Below, piece after piece: positions 54,931 through 64,000 of a DNA stretch of 64,000 nt; the first letter of the stretch is position 1; every line of letters starts with the position of its first letter. The stretch is from Achatina immaculata (taxonomy: Eukaryota; Mollusca; Gastropoda; Stylommatophora; Achatinidae), in the NCBI GenBank assembly GCA_009760885.1, contig CM019692.1, positions 49,567,430 through 49,631,429 on the forward strand. The letters run 5' to 3'. The position numbers were made by a program, and so were the translations under genes. The notes beneath the pieces are model-generated. The model had not been told where the DNA came from. It made no database searches and worked only from the letters and a program-made list of their open reading frames with translations.

Positions 54931-55497
54931 GGTCAGTGAAAGTTGGACATTCATAGTGAAAACATGAACCTGAACGACTCTCAAGTCACAAGGGAGGTAA
55001 TTATTTTTTTTCTGTTTTCTTCACCTTTTATCTGACAATTCTAACAATTTACGTTATCATTTTAACTCTGTGATTCCAAAAAATAGACGGTACCTCCCCT
55101 TCTAGTGACGAAGGGAAGATCAATGGGGGGGGGGGGGGGCCGGTAAAAGGGGGAAAAAAGAGGGGAAGGCGTAGTAAGGACTGAGAGGTACTAGTCTCTG
55201 AAAGCGGAGGAAGGGGGGGGGGGTGGGAATCAAAACTAACTGGACGAAGAAAATCGACACAAACGAAAAAAGATAGAATTTTTTGTTTTATAAAAACGCC
55301 ATCTTGTTTGAGATGCCGGTTTAAAATTTACACAGTAATTATTTTAAAACTTGAAGGACTCTCTCACAAAGAAATTTACTTTTTTTTCCAAGCATTGTTT
55401 AGATAATGAGCAACAATGGTCAATAACACCAGTACAATTCTTTATTGCTGCAAAGAGCCTGGTTTGAAATATATATATTTTTAACTGAAGGTTGTAC
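54931..55497. other. No gene recognised
   Basis: Poly-G runs near 55126 and 55213; nothing else. Confidence 0.5.
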
Positions 55498-55812
55498 CGC
55501 CTCTCACCCAGCGGGGATGCACTGATATCCTAAACACGTCGAGGTCTTCCGGTGAGAAAGTCCAACCCTAGACTAATCTGGTGCAATGAAAACCACGGTG
55601 TCACGCAATCCTGCTTCCGAGACCCACCAAGAATACAGGCTAAAGCACTGTGATACTCTGAACCCCTTGTGGTCCTTTCGTGGATCTCGCGTGGTCTATT
55701 TTGGACCACACAGGGGACCACGGGACCTAACGAGGACCACAGGCGTGAATTCAGTAGGTTCACAGTGCGGTTTTTGGTGGTAGAAGTGAACGAAGAAGAA
55801 GAAGAAGAACTG
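55498..55812 (+). repeat. Rep-3 copy with one C module and (GAA)n tail
   Basis: CTCTCACCCAGCGGGGATGC to TCTTCCGGTGAGAAAGTCCA is module C of the 18.4-18.68 kb composite. It is followed directly by the 3' module and CGAACGAAGAAGAAGAAG. A 24-base insertion-like GTCTATTTTGGACCACACAG lies inside the module relative to 53.76 kb. Confidence 0.88.
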
Positions 55813-55897
55813 AAGGTTGTGTGTACCCTTCAAATTCAGGGCTGTGAACTTCTGGGGCACCAAATCTCCCCCCTGTCCTCTCGATTTGGTGCCAAAA

Positions 55898-56370
55898 AAT
55901 ACTCATTCATTTATTTGCATGTCCCTTGCGGAACTTTGCCTCCCAAACAGCACTCCTGTAGGCCTCTCGGTTGTGAGCAAGATGGCCTGCCGCTGCTGCA
56001 TCCATTTGCAGATCGTCAACGATGTCTTGCAGCCATCTTCGCCCTGGTCTTCCTCTCTTTCTTTTTCCCATTATGTATCCTTCCAATACGGTCTTTTCTA
56101 AATTTTCATGACGTTTAATGTATCCAAAATATTTAAGTTTTCTCTCTTTAATCCTCTTTACTAACCAGCCTTCTTCAATATTAAGCTCCTGTAGTATAGA
56201 TATATTTGTTCTTTTTTGTGTCCACGATATCTGGAGAACTCTTCTGTAGCATTTACATTCAAAGGCATTTATGTGTTTATCAGCTGTTTTGTTAAGTGTC
56301 CAGGTCTCACAGGCATATGTTGCGAAAAATACTAATACTTCTACAAATATTTTAATTCTATTCAGAATAT
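55898..56370 (-). mobile_element. Line-C C-terminal fragment, minus strand
   Basis: The reverse complement carries TYACETWTLNKTADKHINA-like, SILQELNIEEGWLVKRIK-like, KYFGYIKRHENLEK-like, GRPG/RRWLQDIVDDLQMDAA-like and EAKFRKGHANK-like blocks, ending with a short CAAATAAATGAATGA tail. It is longer than the 51.4-kb copy and more intact than 12.3-13.0 kb, but 5'-truncated. Confidence 0.87.
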
Positions 56371-57462
56371 GTCAGCCTTTTCTATACGCCACGAGTTCTT
56401 CGTGGATACACACACACACATACATACACACAAATAGCAGGTACTAGCATCACTGTGGGGGAGAAACAGCATAAAACAAGTCAGATAAGTTTCTTCCGAC
56501 ATTAGTTACATATGCAGAGAAGTTGCGCACATGCGCTGTCCCACCACACAGGCGCCGCTGGCTGCTTAATTGGCACGGATCGATACGCCCGCTCCGAGAT
56601 GCTGTTACACATTACTTTCAACTGTGAACATCGCTCCGACAATTTGCCCATGGCCCATTCTTTCTCTCTTCCTCCCCCTCCCCCCTTTTTCCCACCCAAA
56701 ATTTTGTAGTATTAGATGATAAAAATCATGGTATCGGCTACGACTGCCATATTTGTTCTCACAGATTTTAAGCAAACCTTCATTTTTGTCTCTATTTACG
56801 TCGTTCCCTCAGGGGTTTGTTTCCTTTCCACGCGTTACATGCGCAGGCGATATGAATGACAAAGCTATGTGCTGTCTGCAGAACAGTGTGGGTATTTTAA
56901 GAGAGCGAATTCCAATGCAATGATAAGGTATTTGTAGATGTTTTTTTTTAAAATTCCAACAAAAAAAGAAGTTCAGAAATAAAAGGGACCTGGACTGTTG
57001 GTGGAGTGCGTTGGACGAAAGAAGGTATCGAGGGGAGGGGAGGGAGGCTGTTGATGGGGTTTGTGTAAATAGACTGGACCGGCGAGTTAATTGGTCCGAT
57101 GGCGCCAGAGAGACTCAGAAGTGACGTGGTTTGTGCTGCAGGCACTTGGGAACTATCGCATTTTCCTTTCAAAAATAAACCAACGATCTTTTTACAAAGT
57201 TATCATGAGTAATACAGTTATCGTGAGTAATAAAGTTATCGTGAGACCAGGTTTGAATATATATATATATATAGTTATGACATTCTAGCAAAAATCCCCC
57301 CCCCCCGGGGAAACGTAGGCGTGATATTTATTTATACTTATTGATACTTATAATTATACAGCATAATAAACTGTTTCACAGTACAGGACTAATCACGGTA
57401 TAGAAATATGGGCTCATCTATGGGCGATGTTTTATGGGCCAGACTTGGGGGTGAGCTTACAC
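56371..57462. other. Putative intron sequence of the SAM-domain gene
   Basis: No repeat family recognised apart from a short CA patch near 56408-56432. It lies just downstream of the SAMD5-like exon on the minus strand and is presumably intronic. No candidate second exon was recognised. Confidence 0.4.
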
Positions 57463-57505
57463 AAAATAAAATAAAATAAAATAAAATAAAATAAAATAAA
57501 ATAAA
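57463..57505. repeat. (AAAAT)n microsatellite
   Basis: A pure AAAAT pentanucleotide run, about 30 bp inside the putative first intron from the splice donor. Confidence 0.97.
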
Positions 57506-57530
57506 AACATTGAAAAGTGTCTTAGTGATG

Positions 57531-57542
57531 GCTTACCGAGTT
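57531..57542 (-). promoter_or_regulatory. 5' splice donor of the SAMD5-like exon
   Basis: The minus strand reads CTCG then GTAAGC, with the intron GT at 57536-57535. It follows codon 167 in phase 0, at the point where SAMD5 proteins pass into their final short exon. Confidence 0.85.
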
Positions 57543-58037
57543 CGTGAAAGGAGGTCCTGACAGGTCAATATTGTCTTCCACAAGTTTGTCCCGAAGTATG
57601 AGCTTCAGCTGGACCTTTGGGTAGGTGACCAAAGGGGACTTGCACCTGTCATGTATGTCCAGCCCGTGAGTTCCACCTTCTGGGTGCATTTCTCCTCCAA
57701 TTTTAGAAGAAGTGACAACACCTTGGGCCTGTCGCGAATCATCGTCCTTTCCATCGCCCGCGTCCGTCTCGTCGTCGCTTTGACAAGTGTCGCATTCTTC
57801 AAGAGTGAAGTATACAGCTGTACCACCTTCTTCTCTCAACACTCTCACTGCCCTCAACAGCTTCTCCCTATGCTGGTCCCTGGGAACGCCAATCGCGTCC
57901 AGATCATCCTCTCCTATTTGTTTACAAACCTCCAAATCATCGTATCCATTGTCTAGAAAGGCTTGAGTATACTGGACCAAATTGACGGACCGAAGCCAGT
58001 CCTCTACGATGCTACTGCTGGTGCGTTCTGAAGCCAT
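57537..58037 (-). CDS. SAMD5: SAM-domain adaptor protein, SAMD5-like, first coding exon
   Basis: Exactly 501 bp (167 codons) from ATG (58037-58035) to a splice donor read as CTCG|GTAAGC at 57537/57536. Without splicing, translation would add only four residues before a stop. Residues about 10-70 form a SAM domain with the very conserved NGYDDLEVCKQIG and DLDAIGV segments, diagnostic of the SAMD5/SASH1 group. The middle, about 80-135, is acidic and disordered (CQSDDETDAGDGKDDDS). Residues 139-167 (YPKVQLKLILRDKL, then DLSGPPFTNS) match the conserved tail of SAMD5 up to its final short exon. Human SAMD5 is about 173 residues, so only some 20-25 residues are missing. SAM domains mediate protein-protein assembly in signalling; this group has been linked to Eph-receptor and scaffold complexes. 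SASH1 is less likely because no SH3 domain is present. Expected to be cytoplasmic; no signal peptide or membrane segment. Confidence 0.9.
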
Positions 58038-58345
58038 ATGTGTAAACTGTTACCATTCTATGCTCTTATACACAATATCCAGCAAATCTAAACACACAAA
58101 GAGACGAACAAACAAACCCCCCAAAAAATCACATAATTTTCCAATCACCGAGAATAAAAATCCAGCCGTGAACTGAATATAAAGGCAATCTCGTGTGAGA
58201 CAGAGCTCGTCCGATAATCCCTTCTCGCCGAGTGTTGGCTCGTCTCTTGTGTGACACATTCACACACCGCGTCTGCTGGTTCCCGCCCGCTACGTTATCG
58301 TCTGCTCGCGACCAGCAGACGAGTGTGCTTTTTATCCTGATCATG
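58038..58345 (-). promoter_or_regulatory. Probable 5' UTR/promoter of the SAMD5-like gene
   Basis: Upstream of the ATG, the region 58195-58345 is richer in G+C and CpG than its surroundings. On the minus strand an ATAAAAA box lies at 58335-58329, about 290 bp before the ATG. An inverted pair CGTCTGCTGGT/ACCAGCAGACG (58268-58278, 58312-58322) flanks it downstream, and a TGACG motif lies near 58355. Upstream stops show that the ATG at 58037 starts the frame in this exon. The transcription start is not determined by sequence alone. Confidence 0.4.
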
Positions 58346-58636
58346 GTCAGACGTGACGGAACATAAAAAACAAAAACCCGGCTTTTGTTGTGGCATGTTG
58401 TAAGGCCTTGTTAATACTCTCAGATCATATACATTTATGTACTAGTAACTACCTTCAGAGAAAAAAAAATAACGAAAGAAATGAAAACATGATTTCTCCC
58501 CACTCCCCCTTTAAAATCATGACTTTTTGGGGTTTGGGGGGGGGGGGGGATCGGAAAGTATACCCACTGTAGCCGTTTTTTTTAAAAACAAAACTTTGAG
58601 CTGTTGCTCACTATTGTTAAGTTTCAGTTTTCTTGT
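58346..58636. other. No gene recognised
   Basis: Poly-G at 58537-58548; upstream flank of the SAMD5-like gene. Confidence 0.5.
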
Positions 58637-58672
58637 ATGTATGTATGTATGTATGTATGTATGTATGTATGT
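58637..58672. repeat. (GTAT)n microsatellite
   Basis: Nine tandem tetranucleotides. Confidence 0.97.
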
Positions 58673-58681
58673 ATATGGGAG

Positions 58682-58897
58682 AAGCTTGGTTATGGGGGAC
58701 AGGAATCATCATTCTCCCCATGGTGGTGGAGTCTGCTAAAGAAGCATTGCACACTCCCTGCGCGCAAGGATTGAAGAAACAGTCACCATAATTAGCACCC
58801 AGGCTGACACGATGCTGTGCTTCATCTTCAGTGCAAAAAGCTCGCAGCTCCAAGAAGAAGAAGAAAAAGAAGAAGAAGAAGAAAAGGAAGAGGAGGA
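58682..58897 (+). repeat. Rep-1 copy with (GAA)n tail
   Basis: Reverse-complementary to the left two-thirds of Rep-1 at 60.9 kb: CCATGGTGGTGGAGTCTGCT, GAAGCATTGCACACTCCCTG, GACACGATGCTGTGCTTCAT, then GCAGCTCCAAGAAGAAGAAG and a long GAA-rich tail (58848-58897). Confidence 0.82.
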
Positions 58898-59154
58898 GTA
58901 TGGGGTAAACGGGAACGTGCCTCACCTTAAAAAAAAAAAGCGTTGAGTAAAATTCTGAAACCGTTGTCTAATTTAAACAAAACAAAACAAAAATGTTTCT
59001 GAAAGAATTGAACTTAAAAAAAAAAAACGTTTAGTTCGCTGGTTACAAAATTTACTACTGTACCAAGTACAGCTCATTATTCAAGTACAAAGTCTGTGCA
59101 TGAATGTTACTTCCGTGCTAGGCGCTGTCTGATATGACAGTCAGCAACCCACAG

Positions 59155-59275
59155 CCGGCATATAGCATCGGGGTTGGCCAACCATTTCTGACCAAGACCC
59201 TATCCCACCTCTCCGTTGGCACCATGGGTAACAGGTCAAGTCTCGCTAAAGGGGCAGGGATCCCCGAGGTCTGAA
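59155..59275 (+). repeat. Rep-1 fragment
   Basis: TTTCTGACCAAGACCCTATC, CCACCTCTCCGTTGGCACCA and GGGGCAGGGATCC are the reverse complement of the block at 25.61-25.70 kb. The (GAA)n side is missing. Confidence 0.75.
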
Positions 59276-59289
59276 CTATATATTATAAT

Positions 59290-59466
59290 GCGCACAGATC
59301 AGTCTATACAAACAGGTACCAGAGAAATCTGGGAAGGTGCTCGTAAACGCAGCCAGGGGTGATACTGACCACATCACACTTTCGAGTGTTGACGGTCTTG
59401 GATATACGGGCCAAACACCGTACCCATTATGCCTTAATGACATGGAAACGGGAAATTTTACCTTTA
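59290..59466 (+). mobile_element. Sine-1 body, headless copy
   Basis: CAGGTACCAGAGAAATCTGG, GGGGTGATACTGACCACATC, GATATACGGGCCAAACACCG and GACATGGAAACGGGAAATTT follow the Sine-1 body at 6495-6615. The tRNA-like head is absent. Confidence 0.8.
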
Positions 59467-59699
59467 GCTTGACATTTTACAGGTCAGTCTTAAAACGTGG
59501 AGAGGTTTTGGTAGCTAGATTATGCATAAAAAACTGACTTTTGAAGTCTTTGAAATATTATAATTAGTCATACAAGATTATGCTTGGCGATCGATAAAGA
59601 GAATATGTTGCTCAAATGCTTGTATGCGTATTTGTTAAGGGTTATTTTCCACTGACTAGCAGTGTACGGGAAAAGGGATACAGAAAGTTGCAGGAACTA

Positions 59700-60325
59700 G
59701 AGGGCGAGATCATTCACGCTAGAGATGGATGGAGAAAATTACAGAAACCTTAATATCCTACTTTATGAAGCAGATACCCGAGCACTGTCAAGACGTCTGT
59801 TTGTCCCCTTAACAGCGAAATCTAAATGAGGCAGGAGACAAGACAAGACAAGACAAGAAAATTGTGCAGATGTTTTCGAGTCTTTCATCTAAAATATTCC
59901 GCGCCTATTTATATCGCTCGGTTGATTTCTCTGCGAGTTTTTGAAAACAAATGCCTAAGGAAAATATTCGGCATCAAGTGGAACGAATTCAAGAACAATG
60001 CAGAGATAAGACAGATGACTGAACAACAACCAGTCTCATGGGTGATCAGGAAAAGGAGATGGACATATGTTTGTCCCTTGATGAGAAGAAACAGTCAGAG
60101 AATCCCAAAACAAGCTATCAAGTGGAACACAACAGGGCAAAGAAAAAGGGGCAGACCACGTGAAACTCTGAAGAGGACATTGTTAAGAGAGGCCAAATTA
60201 ACAGGCGTAAAATCCTTTGATGAGGTTGAAAGACTCGCCGAAGACAGGAAAAATTGGCGAACTACTTTGCGAGCCCTATGTGGTGTTTAACGGCATGGAA
60301 TGATATAAGATAAGATTTATATCGC
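59700..60325 (+). mobile_element. Line-B ORF2 C-terminal fragment with 3' tail
   Basis: The longest Line-B piece. Upstream blocks in broken frames (TLLYEADTRALSRR-like near 59757) are followed by a GACAA microsatellite (59833-59858). The open part to 60290 carries RVFENKCLRKIFGIKWNEFK, MTEQQPVSWVIRKRRWTY, RKRGRPRETLKRTLLREAK and ERLAEDRKNWRTTLRALCG. The UTR GGCATGGAATGATATAAG and GATAAGA tail follow. No RT catalytic box (YxDD) is present. Confidence 0.87.
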
Positions 60326-60884
60326 TGTTGTATATGAACAGTCATAAGCACGTTTTCATACCATGGACGGATGACGGTTGCTGTGTTAGATGTCTTTGAT
60401 CTATCTTTTTCCGTTTTCTTTTATCCAGTGGTGACGATGATGTACACGACGACAGTACAGGATGATAATACGATAATGGGACGTGCTATAAACCCTAGCT
60501 TCCTTGTACAGCTCCACGCTGCTGTGGGGGAAGGAAGAGCTGACAATTCAATTCAGCGTAATCAACGTGGCAAATGGGAAAATTAGCAACCTATTTCTCT
60601 TCCACATTTTGAAAAAGGAGATAGAATACTGGGGCGATAAGAGTGCGACAACCATCAGAGGTTCACAAACGAGTAAATATAAAACTTCATTGACTAAATA
60701 ACCGTGTGATGGCGTTATTGATTATTTGAAAGTGTACACGTTTTATTTGTTATCAGCCTTCACGTGGCCAGTCATTTATACAGTATATTATCACTTTCTA
60801 TGGATGTTTGCTGGCACATGTTATATTTTATTCTTAGAATGACTCGTTAACTTCTTGGAAATATCACCGATTGCATCTCTTGAT
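60326..60884. other. No gene recognised
   Basis: Nothing identified. Confidence 0.5.
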
Positions 60885-61238
60885 TCATTTCTTCTTCTTC
60901 TTCTGCTTTCTGCTATCTCCCTGGAACTGTAAAATGGTACTTTCTGCAGCCAATGCGATGGAGATTTTGAGGCACAGCATTGTGTCGGCTTTTGAGTGGG
61001 TTGTGCCGGCCATTTTTTTTCGGTTGCTGAGTGGAGTTAAAAAAAGCAGGGAATGCAGTACTTCTTTAACGGACTCCACCACCATGAGGACAATGGCGAA
61101 GTCTGCCCCGTTAGCCAGACTAGACCTGAAAGTGGGGGCATCGACGGAGAGGTGAGACAGGGTCTTGGTCAGCTATGGTTAGCCAACCCGGAAGCCAGCA
61201 TGTCAGATGTTGGTCGCTGATTGCCGAATCTGTCAGCG
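60885..61238 (-). repeat. Rep-1 copy, longest unexpanded example
   Basis: It starts at a CTTCTTCTTCTGC end (the reversed GAA tail) and continues CTATCTCCCTGGAACTGTAA, TTTTGAGGCACAGCATTGTG, GACTCCACCACCATGAGGAC, CCCGTTAGCCAGACTAGACC, TCGACGGAGAGGTGAGACAG and one CAGCTATGGTTAGCCAACCC segment. It is useful as a reference for the other copies. Confidence 0.82.
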
Positions 61239-61579
61239 TCTTCAGCTCTCTCATGGTTCACGGGAAGAAAAAAACAAAATACATAAAACGTAGACTGAAG
61301 AGTTTTGTGTGTATGGCAGGAGGAGGAAGGGGCTCGCTTTAAGGCTAGCGTCATTCAAATAATAAAGTCATACAGAAGTTGTCTTTCCCTGCCGACTCCG
61401 CGACCCGTGCATGCTGATACATCAGAAGTGCCAAAATGGTCGGTGTCATAAGCCTGCTTTCGTGTACAGAAACGTATTCTGAAAATGGACTAATATTCAA
61501 CAAAAGAAAAATTAGTTCATATAACTCTACAGCAGAATGTTCCACCTTGTTTTTGGCCATTTTTTTTTTATAAACAAGT
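61239..61579. other. No gene recognised
   Basis: Nothing identified. Confidence 0.5.
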
Positions 61580-61762
61580 TAACTCCCAAACTCAGCCAGA
61601 GTCTAAATACGAGTAACTGTCTTCACACAAAAATTAGACTTGATTTATACAAGAAAAGCCTTGCTTACTCAGCCGCTCACATTTGAAATAATCTTCCTGA
61701 TCACTCTAAACTCAAAAGACATTTTTTCTTCTTGTAACCTCAGACTTACAGCTACTTTCTAG
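61580..61762 (+). mobile_element. CR1-like LINE C-terminal fragment (Line-F relative)
   Basis: The frame reads LTPKLSQSLNTSNCLHTKIR, LDLYKKSLAYSAAH and NNLPDHSKLK, corresponding to SFSYSAAHLWNALPIHVK in Line-F at 30.5 kb. One stop and a frame loss follow. No tail was identified. Confidence 0.65.
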
Positions 61763-63066
61763 CGAGTGTTTAGAAATATCTAACAATGAGTGCACCTGTG
61801 AAGTATGGATGTAGTAATTGTAAATAATTAATATGTGTGATTTTAGTTAGCGATCCGGCCAGGCAATATGAAAAGATGTAAAAACAGCAACAGCAACAAC
61901 GCGAACACTACCACCACTAACAAGAAGAAGAAGAAGAAGAACAACAATAGTAACAACAAGAAGAACAATAACAACGCTTGTATTTATTTATATTGTTGAA
62001 TGTGCAGATAATGGATTAAATATTTTTTTAAAATTATCATTTTAGTTTTTACCAATACTCATATCTGTCTGTCTGTCTGTATGCTTGCATTAAAACAATG
62101 TAGAATGTTTGCGAAAGGGTAATAGTTAAGAGATGAATGGGAAAATGTTAGGCATGCGAGCTAAATTCTTCGCATTTTGAACACAACGTTCCTTTATTCG
62201 TCCTTTCATGACACAATTTAATGTCATCCTGTACCAGGCACCAAGCTAACTGCCGGCAACTGATTTACTCCCCCGCCCGCAGTGGATAAACAGAATATTC
62301 TATAAAAACTAGTACGATTTTTAGCATAGCTGGAAACGAGGCTCTTGAGCAGCAAAATGTTTGAACAGAAATCATGTTTGTTTAGTCTACGCAACTTCGA
62401 AGCTGATCATACTTGCTCCCGTTTTAAACATGTTGCTATAAAAGCCAGCGAAGGCTGGAAGGAATGTTTTCTATGGAGTCTAAATATTTACGTTAATGAA
62501 AATTTTTGCCACTTTGGTTTCAGCAATCTTCCAGAGAGACTACGAAAGCAAAGTGAAACAAGCCGCACGTGTGATCAAAATATGGATGCCTCTTCATTAA
62601 AATAAAATTATTGAGGTGTAGCGAGAACTCTCCTGTTTTCAAACATTTTGAATTACCGCAGATAGTAACAAAACGTTAATGTTAATTTATTTATATTACT
62701 GTGTGAGTGGACGATTGAAAACTAAGAAACAGAACGAAACTAAATTGAAATTTAAAAAAAAAGTGGGGGGGGGGGGGGGGCAATAAACAGACGTTTCTTA
62801 AAAAGAAGGCAGGTTTTTAAAATGTGTGTTAACGAACTATTAAGGAAGAAATAATTATTAAAAGTTCTATACAGTGGCTTTGATTGTGTTATTATTTACA
62901 GCAACTGTTTTCCTAATGTGTGTGTATATGTGTGTGTGTGTGCGTGTGGTTTGGTTAATTAAAAAAGGGGGTGTGGTGGAGGGAGGGAAGTGAAAGAATG
63001 GAAGAAGTGACAGATTGAAAGATAGAGATACAGAGATATTGAGGTACGCTAAAGCACATCAAACGG
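61763..63066. other. No gene recognised; triplet repeats
   Basis: CAA/GAA-type triplets at 61885-61975, a short (CTGT)n near 62069, poly-G at 62764-62780 and (GT)n at 62919-62948. An 86-residue frame at 62345-62605 shows no recognisable motif. Confidence 0.5.
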
Positions 63067-63068
63067 AA

Positions 63069-64000
63069 GTCAGAATTGTCTTTCTTGAGTTATTACGTTA
63101 AGACACACACGGCCTTAGGGAAAAGTCAGAATTGTCTTTCTTCAGTTATTACGTTAAGACACACACGGCCTTAGGGAAAAGTCAGAATTGTCTTTCTTCA
63201 GTTATTACGTTTTGATTCACACGGCCGTAGGGAAAAGTCAAAATTGTCTTTCTTCAGTTATTACGTTGAGACACACACGGCCTTAGGGAAAAGTCAGAAC
63301 TGTCTTTCTTCAGTTATTACATTGAGACACACACGACCTTAGGGAAAAGTCAGAATTGTCTTTCTTCAGTTATTACGTTAAGACACACACGGCCTTAGGG
63401 AAAAGTCATAATTGTCTTTCTTCAGTTATTACGTTAAGACACACACGGTCTTAGGGAAAAGTCAGAATTGTCTTTCTTCAGTTATTACGTTGAGACACAC
63501 ACGACCTTAGGGAAAAGTCAGAATTGTCTTTCTTCAGTTATTACGTTTTGATTCACACGGCCGTAGGGAAAAGTCAAAATTGTCTTTCTTCAGTTATTAC
63601 GTTGAGACACACACGGCCTTAGGGAAAAGTCAGAACTGTCTTTCTTGAGTTATTACGTTAAGACACACACGGTCTTAGGGAAAAGTCAAAATTGTCTTTC
63701 TTCAGTTATTACGTTGAGACACACACGACCTTAGGGAAAAGTCAGAATTGTCTTTCTTCAGTTATTACGTTTTGATTCACACGGCCGTAGGGAAAAGTCA
63801 AAATTGTCTTTCTTGAGTTATTACGTTGAGACACACACGGCCTTAGGGAAAAGTCAGAACTGTCTTTCTTGAGTTATTACGTTGAGACACACACGACCTT
63901 AGGGAAAAGTCAGAATTGTCTTTCTTCAGTTATTACGTTAAGACACACACGGCCTTAGGGAAAAGTCAAAATTGTCTTTCTTCAGTTATTACGTTGAGAC
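63069..64000. repeat. 56-bp satellite, at least 16.6 copies, running off the window
   Basis: Unit GTCAGAATTGTCTTTCTTCA, GTTATTACGTTAAGACACAC, ACGGCCTTAGGGAAAA. A distinctive variant with TTTGATTCAC and GGCCGTAG occurs at 63211, 63547 and 63771, exactly six and then four units apart. This indicates multi-unit (higher-order) duplication. The right end is not reached. Confidence 0.98.

Noticed and set aside
57522..57536. Reading the SAM-domain frame through to its stop (171 residues) as the full protein
   Set aside because: The last four codons coincide with a consensus donor GTAAGC in phase 0, exactly where the family continues into a further short exon. Splicing is the better explanation.

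Overview
This is a stretch of eukaryotic nuclear DNA with one convincingly recognised protein-coding exon and a very dense load of decayed transposable elements, minisatellites and microsatellites. The mix suggests a lophotrochozoan animal, probably a mollusc and possibly a gastropod: many LINE 3' ends that finish in short tandem tails, tRNA-derived SINEs, mariner elements, hAT-like MITEs, long (GA)n/(CT)n runs and numerous poly-G/poly-C tracts. That assignment is inferred from repeat style only. Nothing looks bacterial or viral.

Gene: on the minus strand at 57537-58037 lies an exon for a SAM-domain adaptor of the SAMD5/SASH1 type. It is complete from ATG to a consensus splice donor, with a GC-richer flank (58038-58345) that may hold its promoter. 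The gene runs leftward, so much of the window could be its first intron. The short last exon expected for the family was not found. Two other exon-like reading frames (17054-17314 plus; about 35080-35232 minus) are unrecognised and weak.

Mobile elements (family labels are local to this report). Four mariner copies: 11478-12253 and 16078-16839 (both internally deleted, with TIRs and TA target sites), 35651-36924 (near full length, inserted inside a SINE) and about 44540-45658 (its transposase interrupted by a 39-bp array). Nine LINE 3'-end families, Line-A to Line-I, are present almost only as the last 100-250 codons plus 3' UTR. Line-A ends in (GAT)n, Line-B in ATAAG-type repeats, Line-C and Line-H in (GAAT)n-type repeats, and Line-F in (TTCG)n. 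SINE heads occur near 6.4, 7.2, 14.1, 21.9, 37.0 and 54.9 kb. hAT-like short elements occur at 7.9, 29.7, 41.3, 43.2, 45.9 and 48.0 kb.

Dispersed repeats of unknown class: Rep-1 (nine copies, (GAA)n at one end), Rep-2 (two copies, 33.0 and 41.6 kb) and Rep-3 (three copies sharing a 200-bp 3' module with a (GAA)n tail; the 17.5-18.9 kb copy carries a long 5' part built of three kinds of internal repeat).

Tandem arrays: at least a dozen minisatellites with units of 24-90 bp, a 1-kb GTG/GAC array (33.9-34.9 kb) and a 56-bp satellite that runs off the right edge (63069-64000). The strongest pattern in the window is that many arrays are amplified pieces of recognisable transposable elements: 34-bp and 50-bp units in two Rep-1 copies, a 39-bp unit inside a mariner transposase, a 42-bp unit at a LINE C-terminus, and a 24-bp unit at the end of another LINE fragment. 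I saw no rRNA gene, no intact tRNA gene and no CRISPR.
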